From an uncultured Eubacterium sp. (lineage in GTDB: Bacteria > Bacillota_A > Clostridia > Lachnospirales > Lachnospiraceae), in assembly GCA_947653505.1 (NCBI GenBank), contig CANTHI010000184.1, forward strand, positions 1 through 7,333: a DNA stretch of 7,333 bases, in the 5' to 3' direction. Positions 1-7,177 of this stretch are shown here, in pieces; position 1 is the stretch's first letter, and each line of letters starts with the position of its first letter. A program made the translations under genes and the position numbers. The notes beneath the pieces are model-generated. The model ran no database searches, was not told the DNA's origin, and saw nothing but the letters and a program-made list of their open reading frames with translations.

Positions 1-2
1 AG

Positions 3-809
3 GCGGAACAGAAATTTAAGGAAGCGTCAGAAGCCTATGCGATTTTGAGTGATCCGGAAAAGAGACGTCAGTATGACCAGTTTGGTCATGCGGCCTTTGA
101 CGGGGGTGGAGCCGGTGGATTTGGCGGATTTGATTTCAGCGGCGCTGATTTCGGTGATATTTTCGGTGATATTTTTGGCGATTTGTTTGGCGGCAGCAGA
201 AGGAGCGGAAGAGGCAGCAGTGGCCCTATGAAGGGCGCCAACATACGCACGAGCGTACACATTACGTTTGAGGAAGCCGTATTTGGTGTGGAGAAAGAAA
301 TCGAGCTGACGCTGAAAGACGAATGTCCGACCTGCCATGGCAGCGGCGCAAAACCGGGTACCAACGCGGAGACCTGTTCCAAATGCGGCGGCAAGGGTCA
401 GGTCGTCTTTACCCAGCAGTCTTTCTTCGGGACCGTAAGGAATGTACAGACTTGCCCGGAATGCGGCGGCAGTGGTAAGGTGATCAAGGATAAATGTACG
501 GGCTGCCATGGCAGCGGCTATATTGCCAATCGTAAAAAGATACAGGTTACGATTCCGGCGGGCATTGACAATGGGCAGAGCGTGCGTATCCGTGACAAGG
601 GCGAACCGGGCACGAACGGCGGACCGCGGGGAGACCTTCTCGTGGAAGTTATGGTGCAGCGTCATCCGATCTTCCAGAGGCAGGATTACAATATTTACTC
701 TACCGTATCCATGTCCTTCGCGGTGGCGGCGCTGGGCGGCGAGATCGTCATTGATACCGTGGAAGGAGTATTTTATGAGATTAGCGCTGATTCAAAGCCG
801 GCAGAATGA
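3..809 (+). CDS. dnaJ: Chaperone protein DnaJ (Hsp40), cut at the window edge and truncated at its C-terminus
   Basis: DnaJ is the cytosolic co-chaperone that hands unfolded clients to DnaK and stimulates its ATPase. The reading frame is open from base 3. Visible in order: the end of the J domain ([18 protein letters not shown], then YDQFGHAAF; the HPD loop lies off the left edge), a Gly/Phe linker with three GDIF/GDLF units (153-188), and a complete zinc-binding domain with four CxxCxGxG motifs ([32 protein letters not shown]; 324-518). The start of the C-terminal substrate-binding region follows ([20 protein letters not shown], then [17 protein letters not shown]). Family resemblance stops after this GGEI..DTVEG block at about 767. 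The frame then reads [13 protein letters not shown] and stops at 809, inside the next gene. From family knowledge, roughly 100 C-terminal residues (second beta-domain and dimerisation part) are missing. It could be a true truncation or an assembly joint. Identity as DnaJ is certain; whether the product works is doubtful. Confidence 0.95.
   Translation, partial: AEQKFKEASEAYAILSDPEKRRQYDQFGHAAFDGGGAGGFGGFDFSGADFGDIFGDIFGDLFGGSRRSGRGSSGPMKGANIRTSVHITFEEAVFGVEKEIELTLKDECPTCHGSGAKPGTNAETCSKCGGKGQVVFTQQSFFGTVRNVQTCPECGGSGKVIKDKCTGCHGSGYIANRKKIQVTIPAGIDNGQSVRIRDKGEPGTNGGPRGDLLVEVMVQRHPIFQRQDYNIYSTVSMSFAVAALGGEIVIDTVEGVFYEISADSKPAE
761..768 (+). promoter_or_regulatory. Shine-Dalgarno of the carbon-nitrogen hydrolase, lying on the dnaJ breakpoint
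   Basis: GGAAGGAG lies six bases before the ATG at 775, a near-ideal ribosome binding site that decides the hydrolase start. The same bases are read as Val-Glu-Gly of the last recognisable DnaJ residues, so part of the site may be supplied by dnaJ itself. It marks the point where DnaJ homology ends. Confidence 0.75.
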
Positions 810-1611
810 ACTTTATAATTTCCCGGATCAAGAGAAAAGATGGTCGATGAATGAGCGTATCCGCCTGCAGCAGGAGATGCTTGAGCAGAATTACCGGATG
901 ATGGAAGAGGCTGCTGCTAAGGATATAGATCTGATGGTAACGACAGAGGCGGTTAATTACCCCGGACAGCCAGGGAAGGCACAGGAGGATTACAGGGAAT
1001 TAATCATCAAAAGCCAGCCGGAGATTTTCAGCCGGATTGGGAGCATTGCCGCAAAAGGAGGCTGCTGGACCGTTGCCGGACTATACCGTGCGGACGGGGA
1101 CGGGCGATTAAAAAACAGCGCGGTTGTCTGGGATGATAAAGGGAAGATCCGGGGAATTTACGACAAAGTACATCTGGCCGGGGATGAGAAGAACTATCTG
1201 ACTGCAGGCAGCGGGTATCAGGTGTTCGACATGCCTTTCGGGCGCACAGGCATCTGTATCTGCTGGGATATGCAGTTTCCGGAATGTGCCCGTACCCTTG
1301 CACTGATGGGGGCGGATCTGATTGTATGCCCCACCTGGGGGTGGGAGGCTGTCTATGGGCATGCCAGGGCCTACGAGAACGGGGTATATGTGGCGGCGGC
1401 CATGGCTGTACCGTACTGGATGAATATTGAGGGGCTGCGCAGTCCCAGCGAGGTCATAGCTGCGGACGGCACAGTTCTGATGGCGGCAGACAGGAGAAGA
1501 GGCGGAGTATTCGTATGTGAAGCAGATATCAGGGACTGCCGTACTTATAGAGAGCTGCGCATGGGAGACCGGCGGCCGGATACATACCGGCAGATTGCGG
1601 GGATAGGATGA
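775..1611 (+). CDS. Carbon-nitrogen hydrolase (nitrilase superfamily), substrate unknown
   Basis: This is a complete 278-residue cytoplasmic enzyme of the nitrilase/amidase superfamily, which hydrolyses non-peptide C-N bonds through a cysteine thioester. The Glu-Lys-Cys triad is recognisable: E58 (VTTEAV), K131 (GIYDKVHL) and C163 ([12 protein letters not shown]), with a second conserved-type glutamate at E138. The N-terminal MRLALIQSR strand and the later [10 protein letters not shown] and [12 protein letters not shown] segments also fit, as does the length. The start at 775 is chosen for its GGAAGGAG site six bases upstream and because MRLALIQ is the normal family beginning; the frame is open further upstream only as a shadow of dnaJ. 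It overlaps the truncated dnaJ frame by 35 bases, so as drawn it would be translated behind dnaJ. It converges on the lyase gene and is not in its operon. Substrate (amide, carbamoyl compound or nitrile) cannot be told; aliphatic amidase or omega-amidase-like activity is possible. Confidence 0.9.
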   Translation: MRLALIQSRQNELYNFPDQEKRWSMNERIRLQQEMLEQNYRMMEEAAAKDIDLMVTTEAVNYPGQPGKAQEDYRELIIKSQPEIFSRIGSIAAKGGCWTVAGLYRADGDGRLKNSAVVWDDKGKIRGIYDKVHLAGDEKNYLTAGSGYQVFDMPFGRTGICICWDMQFPECARTLALMGADLIVCPTWGWEAVYGHARAYENGVYVAAAMAVPYWMNIEGLRSPSEVIAADGTVLMAADRRRGGVFVCEADIRDCRTYRELRMGDRRPDTYRQIAGIG

Positions 1612-1639
1612 GTGTGTTGCGTTTATGTATATAAATACC

Positions 1640-1756
1640 CGGACGCTGGAAGAGGGGAATTGCCCGGTCTGAATGTGCCGTTCCAGAATGTTAAGAAGCT
1701 CTAAGTATTTTGGAACGGAACAGAAAAACAGGACCGCGTCCCTCACCCAGCGTCCG
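1640..1756. repeat. Long imperfect inverted repeat (about 117 nt) between convergent genes, possible bidirectional terminator or palindromic element
   Basis: Bases 1640-1695 align without any gap to the reverse complement of 1701-1756, with about two thirds of positions identical and several more G-T wobbles. The strongest blocks are the outer GGACGCTGG (1641-1649) with CCAGCGTCC (1747-1755) and the inner CCGTTCCA (1678-1685) with TGGAACGG (1711-1718). The inner stem extends by wobble pairs to 1692/1704. It starts 28 bases after the hydrolase stop and 13 bases after the lyase stop, so both transcripts would read into it. Neither side carries a clear run of T, so it is not a textbook intrinsic terminator; ATTTCTT follows on the + side and TATTTATA on the - side. 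It could also be a small non-coding mobile palindrome or the body of a structured RNA. The inverted repeat is directly visible; its function is unknown. Confidence 0.7.
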
Positions 1757-1769
1757 CGAGGCCTATTTC

Positions 1770-4700
1770 TTACTCTGTATTCTCGTGCCTCAATACAGCC
1801 CCGTCTTTTTTCTCCACAATTGCTGCCGACGGATGCTGGGTATCTTTCAGCCCTTGTACAGATATCCACACCTGCCTGCCGTCGCGCAGCCCGACATGAA
1901 CTTCATTTTCTCCGGCTGCCTCTGCCCACAGAACCACATGCTCCTGCTCTGCAGGCTCTAAGAGTGTAATAAACGATGCCTCGCGTCCGCGTGCTTCCAA
2001 AACCACGCATTTTCGCTGCCTGCTTTCGTTCCCGACCGGGTAATCGCTGCCGATGCAGGCCGAGAAACGTTTTGCTTTTAATCCTCTCAGATTAATTGTG
2101 ATCACGCCTTCCTGATCCTGGTCCAGAGGCTCGGCCGCAAGCGCGTCCGGCATTTTCTCCCCCTGGATCTTTACCTCGCCCTGGCCATAATCGATACCTG
2201 GCCGAAAAGAACCGTGATAATTCGGGCATATATTTTCATAAACAGGAGAAAGGTCCCCGGCTTTAAGAACCGTGCCGTCCATAAGCTCAATCTGAAGGTT
2301 TCCCCAGAAAATGGACTTTTCCATCGGCGCATAGGTACCTTCCTCAAACATAACCTGCCGGACCTTGGTATATAGCTTCAGACAGTCTGTTCCTTCGATA
2401 TCCAGCTCCACCTTTTTCTTTCCAAGTATCCATGCGCCAAATTTCCCGTCCGTCAGCGTATGGCATCCGTCCGTTATCCGATACCACAGCTGCTTGTTTA
2501 CCCCCTGGTACTGCGGGTCGCTGCCAATGACCAGACTGGCATCTGGCGGATATGCAAGGTATAGGTCTGTTTCCAGGCGTCCCGGCTCATTGCAGTCGGT
2601 CCGGTTGTAATCCAGCCAGCGGCCGCCGTTATTCTCCATCTCTGTATATTCAGCCGCAAACCGGAGCTTTGCCGTGCCTTTTAGATGATAATGCGTACAG
2701 TCTGTAATAAACTGTGCGCTTCCCAGCGGATCTTCGCTCAGCTGTTCTGTATGCCCCGTTTCCTGTACGCCTTCGATGCCCCTAAGGCCCTGCAGATGCG
2801 TGATGCACTGGTACGTATGCTCAGTTTCTCCTTTTGCATAGTCAAAATGTACGACAAAATCATCTGTCACGACGGTAAGGCGGCGCGTTAAGATCTCTTC
2901 GGTAAAATCCGTGCGTACCGCATATTCCGGCGGATCATCGGGAATAGGCACATACCGCCCCTCTGCCCAGCAGCGGTCCTTCAAGGATGCCTGATTGTCC
3001 ACCGGCCAGCCTCCGTACGGCGGGTTGCACCATCTGCCTGTATTGGACAGCGCGGCTGCCTGCATCATTTTGCCGCTGTAAAAAAGCAGCCGTTCTGGCT
3101 CTGATGGGTCCTGCTGCTTGAGATCGGCCGTTACCATATTGTGGTTTATGGAATTCTGCACATAAAACTTGTACATCAGCGTATGATAACTGTACCAGAC
3201 ATTTTCCGGATTCGTCAGGGAACGCCCGTAGCGCATCAGGCTGGTCATGCTGACCCTGTCGTAATGCCCGTGCGCCCCTCCGTGTGAGCCGTATTTTAAC
3301 CCGACCTGTATCTGCTCCCGCGGACTGCGGCCGGGAGTGCGGGAACGCAGTACGATGACTCCTGCATTATCCGCACAGGCATTTTTGCTCCAGGTTTTTT
3401 CTTCATCCGGGCAGGCTTCCGGAAGCGTTTCGGCGCCGAACAGCAGATCGCGCGATTCCTCCGGCACCTGTTTTAAAAGCTGCGCATAACGCGCGTCCCC
3501 ATACAGGTAATACGCGATATCATAGCGCGGATTAAAATCCCGGCTGCAGCCGCAGGCCCTGGTTTCTGTCGAATCATTAATGCCGAATATCACGCCCCGG
3601 TAGTCATAAAATGGCAGCAGGCTGTCCCAGAGCATTTTAATCCCGCGGCTGCTGCCGCCCCCTGGACCCCAGTTTTCCATTACAAGCCCGTCTTTTAGCG
3701 CTTCCGCTCCAAAGACGCTCTTCGCATAGGAAGCCGGAACCTGGATATCTTTAAAATTGATGCCAAAATGACTGACAATATGTGATATTTCTGAAAACAG
3801 CCCGGCGCTTAATAGGTTATAGCCGATTGACGCCTCATACCACCAGCCGTCTCCCAGTGTGCCCTTTGACAGATGCTCTGCCGCCCCGCCGGTTCCGTAT
3901 AAAAACCGCTGGATCCAGTACATGTCCTGCAGGGCACAGGCACAGTACAGCCCGCCGCACAGCTCGGCCAGTGTCCAGTTGGAAATCTCCCCTTTTTTCA
4001 GCTGGCCGTCAAACAGCCGGACTGCTCGATAGAGCACCGCGTCTATCCGCGCATGGTCCGTCTGCGTCAGGGCCTCGAAATCGTAAATCATGTCATACGC
4101 GGCCGCTGCGCTCTTAAAGAATTCTCCTTCGTGCACCAGCTCCTGGTTACAGGCGCAGGGAAGGCGCAGATAGCCTTTTTCGGGATCTGACAGCTCCCTT
4201 AAAAAGCAGAGTGCCTTTTGCGCATAAGCATCTTCTCCCATAAGCGCGTACAGATACGCCGCGCCGCGCGCATCATGGGCATGGTGAGTTTCAAACAGAT
4301 AGGGCTTATCCGTATCGATAACAGGCGGCTCCCAGCGGTCTGACCGTTCTCTTAAGGACGCAGACTGCCGTGCTGCCCAGGGAACTGTTTTCATTTTCTC
4401 TATTGCTTTTTCCAGTTCTTTTTTATCTGCCCATACATGCGGATACGGAAGAGGGTGCACCGTCCACAGCTTCAGCCAGACTGTTTCCTGGCCCTGCCCG
4501 TCCGGTATAAAGAAAAAGTCCTGTTTCTCATAGCCTCCCGGCGCCACGCGCTCTGACATTTTCACACGCAGCTGTACGGTTGCGTGTGTGCCTGGTTCTA
4601 AAAGAAGCTCTGCCGTATCGGCGCTGGCCTCCATTGCCTGCCATCCATAAGGCTTGTATCCGATCCGGACTCTTACCCTCTCCGGTGTGCAGTTCCATAT

Positions 4701-5186
4701 ATCAGCTGGATAAACAGCGTCCCCGTCTGACACCGCCTTTGAAAGAAATTTCGCGCGCACTGCAATCCGGCTGCCCATCTGAAGACGCAGCGTTTCCACC
4801 GACAGTCCGCACGTGCTTTTGATACAGATCCCGCGTACGAACCGCAGATAATAAGACTGAGATTGTGCAAGATCAAACTGGTCTGCCAGAATACAGACCC
4901 TGTTAGTTCCCTTTGCCAGTCCGAGCGTTGTCTGGTAAGCTGCATGCTTTTCCGGTTTTGGAGAGCGGTTTTTTACGATATCCAGGCTGATGCAGACCTG
5001 TGCGTCTTCCTCGCTCCATGCTTCCAGGACAAGGCAGGGATACTGTTCCATATCCCATACCTTTTCATTGCGCTCCTGCATGCCGTCCTGGTAAAAATAA
5101 TTTCCTTCAGACGCTTCTAATGTATACAGGAGCGTCCCGTCCTCTTTTTTATTTTCATATTTTTTGATATCGATCCAGGCTTCCAT
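1770..5186 (-). CDS. Very large heparinase II/III-family polysaccharide lyase-like protein, predicted cytoplasmic
   Basis: This 1138-residue protein has the heparinase II/III lyase layout: an (alpha/alpha) toroid followed by a beta-sandwich. Residues 1-150 form a beta-rich region. About 150-245 resembles an Ig-like domain of the NEW3 sort (LEPGTHATVQLRV, APGGYE). About 250-570 is helical, with ISNWTLAE (403-404) and GDGWWYEASIGY (445-456). The catalytic-type beta-domain has HGGAHGHYD (H635, H639, H641, D643), NSINHNMVTAD (H682, N683) and a strand pair at 771-800. About 870-1138 is a further beta-rich extension I do not recognise. Usual family members have about 600-800 residues. No signal peptide is seen and there are about two dozen cysteines, both pointing to the cytoplasm. 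It lies 18 bases behind the binding-protein gene, so it probably cleaves the imported oligosaccharide by beta-elimination. The start is fixed by AGAGGA nine bases upstream. Family is secure; substrate (glycosaminoglycan, alginate, rhamnogalacturonan-like) is not. Confidence 0.85.
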   Translation of the reverse strand: MEAWIDIKKYENKKEDGTLLYTLEASEGNYFYQDGMQERNEKVWDMEQYPCLVLEAWSEEDAQVCISLDIVKNRSPKPEKHAAYQTTLGLAKGTNRVCILADQFDLAQSQSYYLRFVRGICIKSTCGLSVETLRLQMGSRIAVRAKFLSKAVSDGDAVYPADIWNCTPERVRVRIGYKPYGWQAMEASADTAELLLEPGTHATVQLRVKMSERVAPGGYEKQDFFFIPDGQGQETVWLKLWTVHPLPYPHVWADKKELEKAIEKMKTVPWAARQSASLRERSDRWEPPVIDTDKPYLFETHHAHDARGAAYLYALMGEDAYAQKALCFLRELSDPEKGYLRLPCACNQELVHEGEFFKSAAAAYDMIYDFEALTQTDHARIDAVLYRAVRLFDGQLKKGEISNWTLAELCGGLYCACALQDMYWIQRFLYGTGGAAEHLSKGTLGDGWWYEASIGYNLLSAGLFSEISHIVSHFGINFKDIQVPASYAKSVFGAEALKDGLVMENWGPGGGSSRGIKMLWDSLLPFYDYRGVIFGINDSTETRACGCSRDFNPRYDIAYYLYGDARYAQLLKQVPEESRDLLFGAETLPEACPDEEKTWSKNACADNAGVIVLRSRTPGRSPREQIQVGLKYGSHGGAHGHYDRVSMTSLMRYGRSLTNPENVWYSYHTLMYKFYVQNSINHNMVTADLKQQDPSEPERLLFYSGKMMQAAALSNTGRWCNPPYGGWPVDNQASLKDRCWAEGRYVPIPDDPPEYAVRTDFTEEILTRRLTVVTDDFVVHFDYAKGETEHTYQCITHLQGLRGIEGVQETGHTEQLSEDPLGSAQFITDCTHYHLKGTAKLRFAAEYTEMENNGGRWLDYNRTDCNEPGRLETDLYLAYPPDASLVIGSDPQYQGVNKQLWYRITDGCHTLTDGKFGAWILGKKKVELDIEGTDCLKLYTKVRQVMFEEGTYAPMEKSIFWGNLQIELMDGTVLKAGDLSPVYENICPNYHGSFRPGIDYGQGEVKIQGEKMPDALAAEPLDQDQEGVITINLRGLKAKRFSACIGSDYPVGNESRQRKCVVLEARGREASFITLLEPAEQEHVVLWAEAAGENEVHVGLRDGRQVWISVQGLKDTQHPSAAIVEKKDGAVLRHENTE

Positions 5187-5195
5187 TTCGCATGA

Positions 5196-5201
5196 TCCTC
5201 T
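5196..5201 (-). promoter_or_regulatory. Shine-Dalgarno of the lyase gene, in the 18-bp intercistronic gap
   Basis: On the - strand AGAGGA stands nine bases before the ATG at 5186. A nearer ATG (5193-5191) is only two bases from it and opens a 12-codon frame, so the 5186 start is preferred. With the upstream gene's stop at 5205 this supports one bicistronic transcript. Confidence 0.65.
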
Positions 5202-5204
5202 TTT

Positions 5205-6890
5205 CTACTGATTCTGTTTTTCTTCCAGGAACTTTGTCAGCTGTTCTTTGATTGCTTTTTCGATTTCCTCGCCGCCGTTTGCGTATGCCTGGTCAAAATT
5301 CGCCTTAAACATTTCCTTTGCGGTTGCATAATCTTTCGTTCCGTCATTTAAGATGCCGTGCAGCTTTGTCGTTTGGACATTCGCTGTAATCGCGGATACC
5401 TGTGCGATATACGTAGACAGCTCCATATCGGAAGTATCAAAACGGAAGCCTGCCAGCGGACTTTTTGCAAACGCAGATTCCTGAAGTTCATATTTCCTGT
5501 ATTTGAGTACATTTTCCGGAATCACATCCGAAAACATCACATAATTCGGATTCCAGGTAAATCCATAACCAGGGAAATTTTCCGGATAGCTGCTGATTGC
5601 CTGATACTGGTCATCTCCGGTCTTTTCATAATCTGTGCCTTCGATGCCCAGCTCGAAAAGGTCATGGTGCTCCTTTTCTCCAAACAGCCAGTCTAAAAAC
5701 TTCATCGTCCGCTCAATGTTTTTCGAGGATGCCGGAACGCACAGCCCGTTATTTGCCTCAAACGTCGTTGTGATTGCGCCGTCCTCCATATTGCGTACTC
5801 TGTCCACATAGATAAATTCCCCGATCTCCGCCTCTGGCGAATACGTATTAATATTTGCCAGCTGTTTTTCAATGTCATCCAGCGTGCCGATCATGGAAGC
5901 GGCCTCTCCGGCCCAAAACGGCGTCTCTTCATCATTGCAGTTCATGGAATCCGCACTGATATAGCCTTTCTTCTGCCATTCCGCAAATGTTTCATAGCGC
6001 TCGATGCCAAAATCATACTGTTTGCCTTCCGGAAAATCCTTGAAATTTTCATCCCCGGAGCCTTCGCCAGCCATTGCCACCAGTTTGTTGTCCTTGATAT
6101 ATGCATAAAAGTTCAGCCCGCCAGCACCGACCGCGCTGATGCCAAGCGCATTCAAGTCGTCGTTCCTGCCCTCTGTCGTATCGATCTGGTAAAATCCGCG
6201 GTTGTTTCTCGCCGAAAACGGAAGAATATTCTCTGCCTTTGCTTTATCCCAGTACTGCACAAGCTTCTCGTAACTGTCAATCTCTCCAATGCCCCAGTCC
6301 TCTGCCCAGTCTTTGCGGTAGTAAATACACGGCACGCCTGACCCGTATGTACGCAGCAGCGGGATATAACACATCGAGCCGTACCACCGGTTGCTTTCCA
6401 TCACCTGCTCGGAAAATGCCTTCTTAAGTCCCGGATATGCGTCATTGTTAAAATATTCTGACAGATCCGCATAATAATTATCCGCTGTCAGTTCTTTTAA
6501 ATGAATCCATGGTGCGTCGAATACAAGGTCATAATCTGCCCCGCTTGTCATTTCCAGATTTAATTTCTCCTGATAATCGGCATGCTCCACCCATGTAATA
6601 TCCAGCTGGGTATTGAGTGTATCCTTTGTTTCAGCCAGGTACTGCTCATATACCATATCAAAGCCTTCGGTTTTGGGTCCGAAAAACAATATTTTGATCG
6701 TGCCCGCCTCCCCGCCGCTGCCGGAATCCGGATTTTCATTACCGCTGTCTGAAACAGTGCCGGAGCCTGCCTTATCTGAATTTCCCTGATCCGCGCTGTC
6801 CCCGCATCCGGCCAGGCATCCTGCGGCCATGACTGCCGCCAGTCCTGTCGAAAGCAGCCTTTTCCATCTGTTTTTCTTTTTCTGTTTCAT
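5205..6890 (-). CDS. Lipoprotein sugar ABC-transporter substrate-binding protein (LplA/YtcQ type, DUF3502-like C-terminus)
   Basis: This 561-residue extracellular solute-binding lipoprotein would capture an oligosaccharide for a CUT1-type ABC importer. Residues 1-29 are a lipoprotein signal: basic KQKKKNRWKR, a hydrophobic stretch and the lipobox LAGC with C29 to be lipidated. A Ser/Gly/Asp/Asn-rich linker (about 30-63) tethers the domain to the membrane. The mature fold begins at TIKILFFGPKTEG. Family marks are GLCVPASSKN (from 382), FLDWLF (398-403), LGIEGTDYE (414-422), and a DUF3502-like tail with NPNYVMFSDVIPE and SPLAGFRFDTS ending in a charged helix. The frame opens at 6968, but the ATG at 6890 is chosen: GGAGG lies nine bases before it and only three before the ATG at 6896, and the signal peptide then begins correctly. 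It leads the operon with the lyase. No permease genes are present in the window. The family call is firm; the ligand is inferred from the lyase to be an acidic oligosaccharide. Confidence 0.93.
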   Translation of the reverse strand: MKQKKKNRWKRLLSTGLAAVMAAGCLAGCGDSADQGNSDKAGSGTVSDSGNENPDSGSGGEAGTIKILFFGPKTEGFDMVYEQYLAETKDTLNTQLDITWVEHADYQEKLNLEMTSGADYDLVFDAPWIHLKELTADNYYADLSEYFNNDAYPGLKKAFSEQVMESNRWYGSMCYIPLLRTYGSGVPCIYYRKDWAEDWGIGEIDSYEKLVQYWDKAKAENILPFSARNNRGFYQIDTTEGRNDDLNALGISAVGAGGLNFYAYIKDNKLVAMAGEGSGDENFKDFPEGKQYDFGIERYETFAEWQKKGYISADSMNCNDEETPFWAGEAASMIGTLDDIEKQLANINTYSPEAEIGEFIYVDRVRNMEDGAITTTFEANNGLCVPASSKNIERTMKFLDWLFGEKEHHDLFELGIEGTDYEKTGDDQYQAISSYPENFPGYGFTWNPNYVMFSDVIPENVLKYRKYELQESAFAKSPLAGFRFDTSDMELSTYIAQVSAITANVQTTKLHGILNDGTKDYATAKEMFKANFDQAYANGGEEIEKAIKEQLTKFLEEKQNQ

Positions 6891-6899
6891 AATCATTTT

Positions 6900-6904
6900 C
6901 CTCC
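6900..6904 (-). promoter_or_regulatory. Shine-Dalgarno deciding the start of the binding-protein gene
   Basis: GGAGG on the - strand is followed by AAA-ATG-ATT-ATG. The first ATG (6896) is three bases away, too close; the second (6890) is nine bases away. The second is therefore taken as the start, although initiation at the first would add only Met-Ile. Confidence 0.7.
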
Positions 6905-6928
6905 ATTTTGAAATAATATTAATAACAT

Positions 6929-6949
6929 ATGGCAGCTTTAGCATGCCAT
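6929..6949 (-). other. Short hairpin/inverted repeat upstream of the binding-protein gene
   Basis: ATGGCA (6929-6934) and TGCCAT (6944-6949) are inverted repeats. Two further GC pairs inside them leave a four-base TTTA loop and one bulged A, giving an eight-pair stem. It sits 24 bases upstream of the Shine-Dalgarno, so it is either a leader-RNA hairpin or an operator-like palindrome for a regulator. The palindrome is visible; a role is inference, and an eight-pair stem can occur by chance. Confidence 0.35.
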
Positions 6950-7117
6950 GTCCTCTGAAAGAATGCAATTGTGTTTATTAACGAATTCCTCCGTCCGCAA
7001 CTATCAAAGTACTGGCAGAGGCGTGTATACTTTTTAACGATTGGTCTGATTTTTCACACTCCATCTTTACAAAGCCCTGTTTGCGCTGGTTTTCACGGCT
7101 GCACACATTTCTTGTGA

Positions 7118-7146
7118 TTGAATTTTGCATGAAATTATTGTATGAT
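7118..7146 (+). promoter_or_regulatory. Sigma-A type promoter for the rightward membrane-protein gene
   Basis: TTGAAT (7118-7123), a 17-base spacer and TATGAT (7141-7146) match four and five of six consensus positions. Transcription would start near 7153 and leave a leader of about 25 bases before the ATG at 7178. An overlapping alternative is TTGCAT (7125-7130), 18 bases, TATAAA (7149-7154) with an upstream TGG, but its start would fall almost on the ribosome binding site. Confidence 0.55.
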
Positions 7147-7177
7147 GGTATAAAAAATTACGAAAGGAAATCCTGCT

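Noticed and set aside
153..188. Three tandem 12-base units in dnaJ as a possible repeat element
   Set aside because: They encode the GDIF/GDLF units normal for the Gly/Phe linker of DnaJ.
27..665. 212-codon open frame on the - strand opposite dnaJ
   Set aside because: It is fully antisense to an unmistakable DnaJ, and its low-complexity protein reflects the complement of Gly/Phe and cysteine-motif codons.
508..774. Upstream extension of the hydrolase frame to 508
   Set aside because: These codons run out of frame through the DnaJ zinc domain and give an arginine-rich sequence with no family resemblance; the ATG at 775 has the ribosome site and the family N-terminus.
1108..1869. 253-codon - strand frame spanning the hydrolase and the intergenic gap
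   Set aside because: It lies antisense to the hydrolase and overlaps the lyase end, with no start signal and no recognisable domain.
1673..1969. Two + strand frames of 98 and 83 codons beginning in the inverted repeat
   Set aside because: They are shadows opposite the lyase C-terminus and the palindrome, with no good ribosome site.
4673..4945. 90-codon frame inside the lyase gene on the same strand
   Set aside because: It lies wholly inside the well-supported lyase frame in another phase and has no features of its own.
5205..6968. Longer start of the binding protein at 6968
   Set aside because: It would bury the basic signal-peptide start behind 26 extra residues, while GGAGG at 6900-6904 points to the ATG at 6890.
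6905..7100. A definite - strand promoter for the binding-protein operon
   Set aside because: Several weak boxes exist (for example TATACA reading from 7028, or TTGCGG with TAAACA), but none pairs a good -35 with a good -10 at proper spacing, so no position is claimed.
6891..7177. Catabolite-repression (cre) site in the divergent region
   Set aside because: No stretch matched the pseudo-palindromic cre consensus well enough on either strand.
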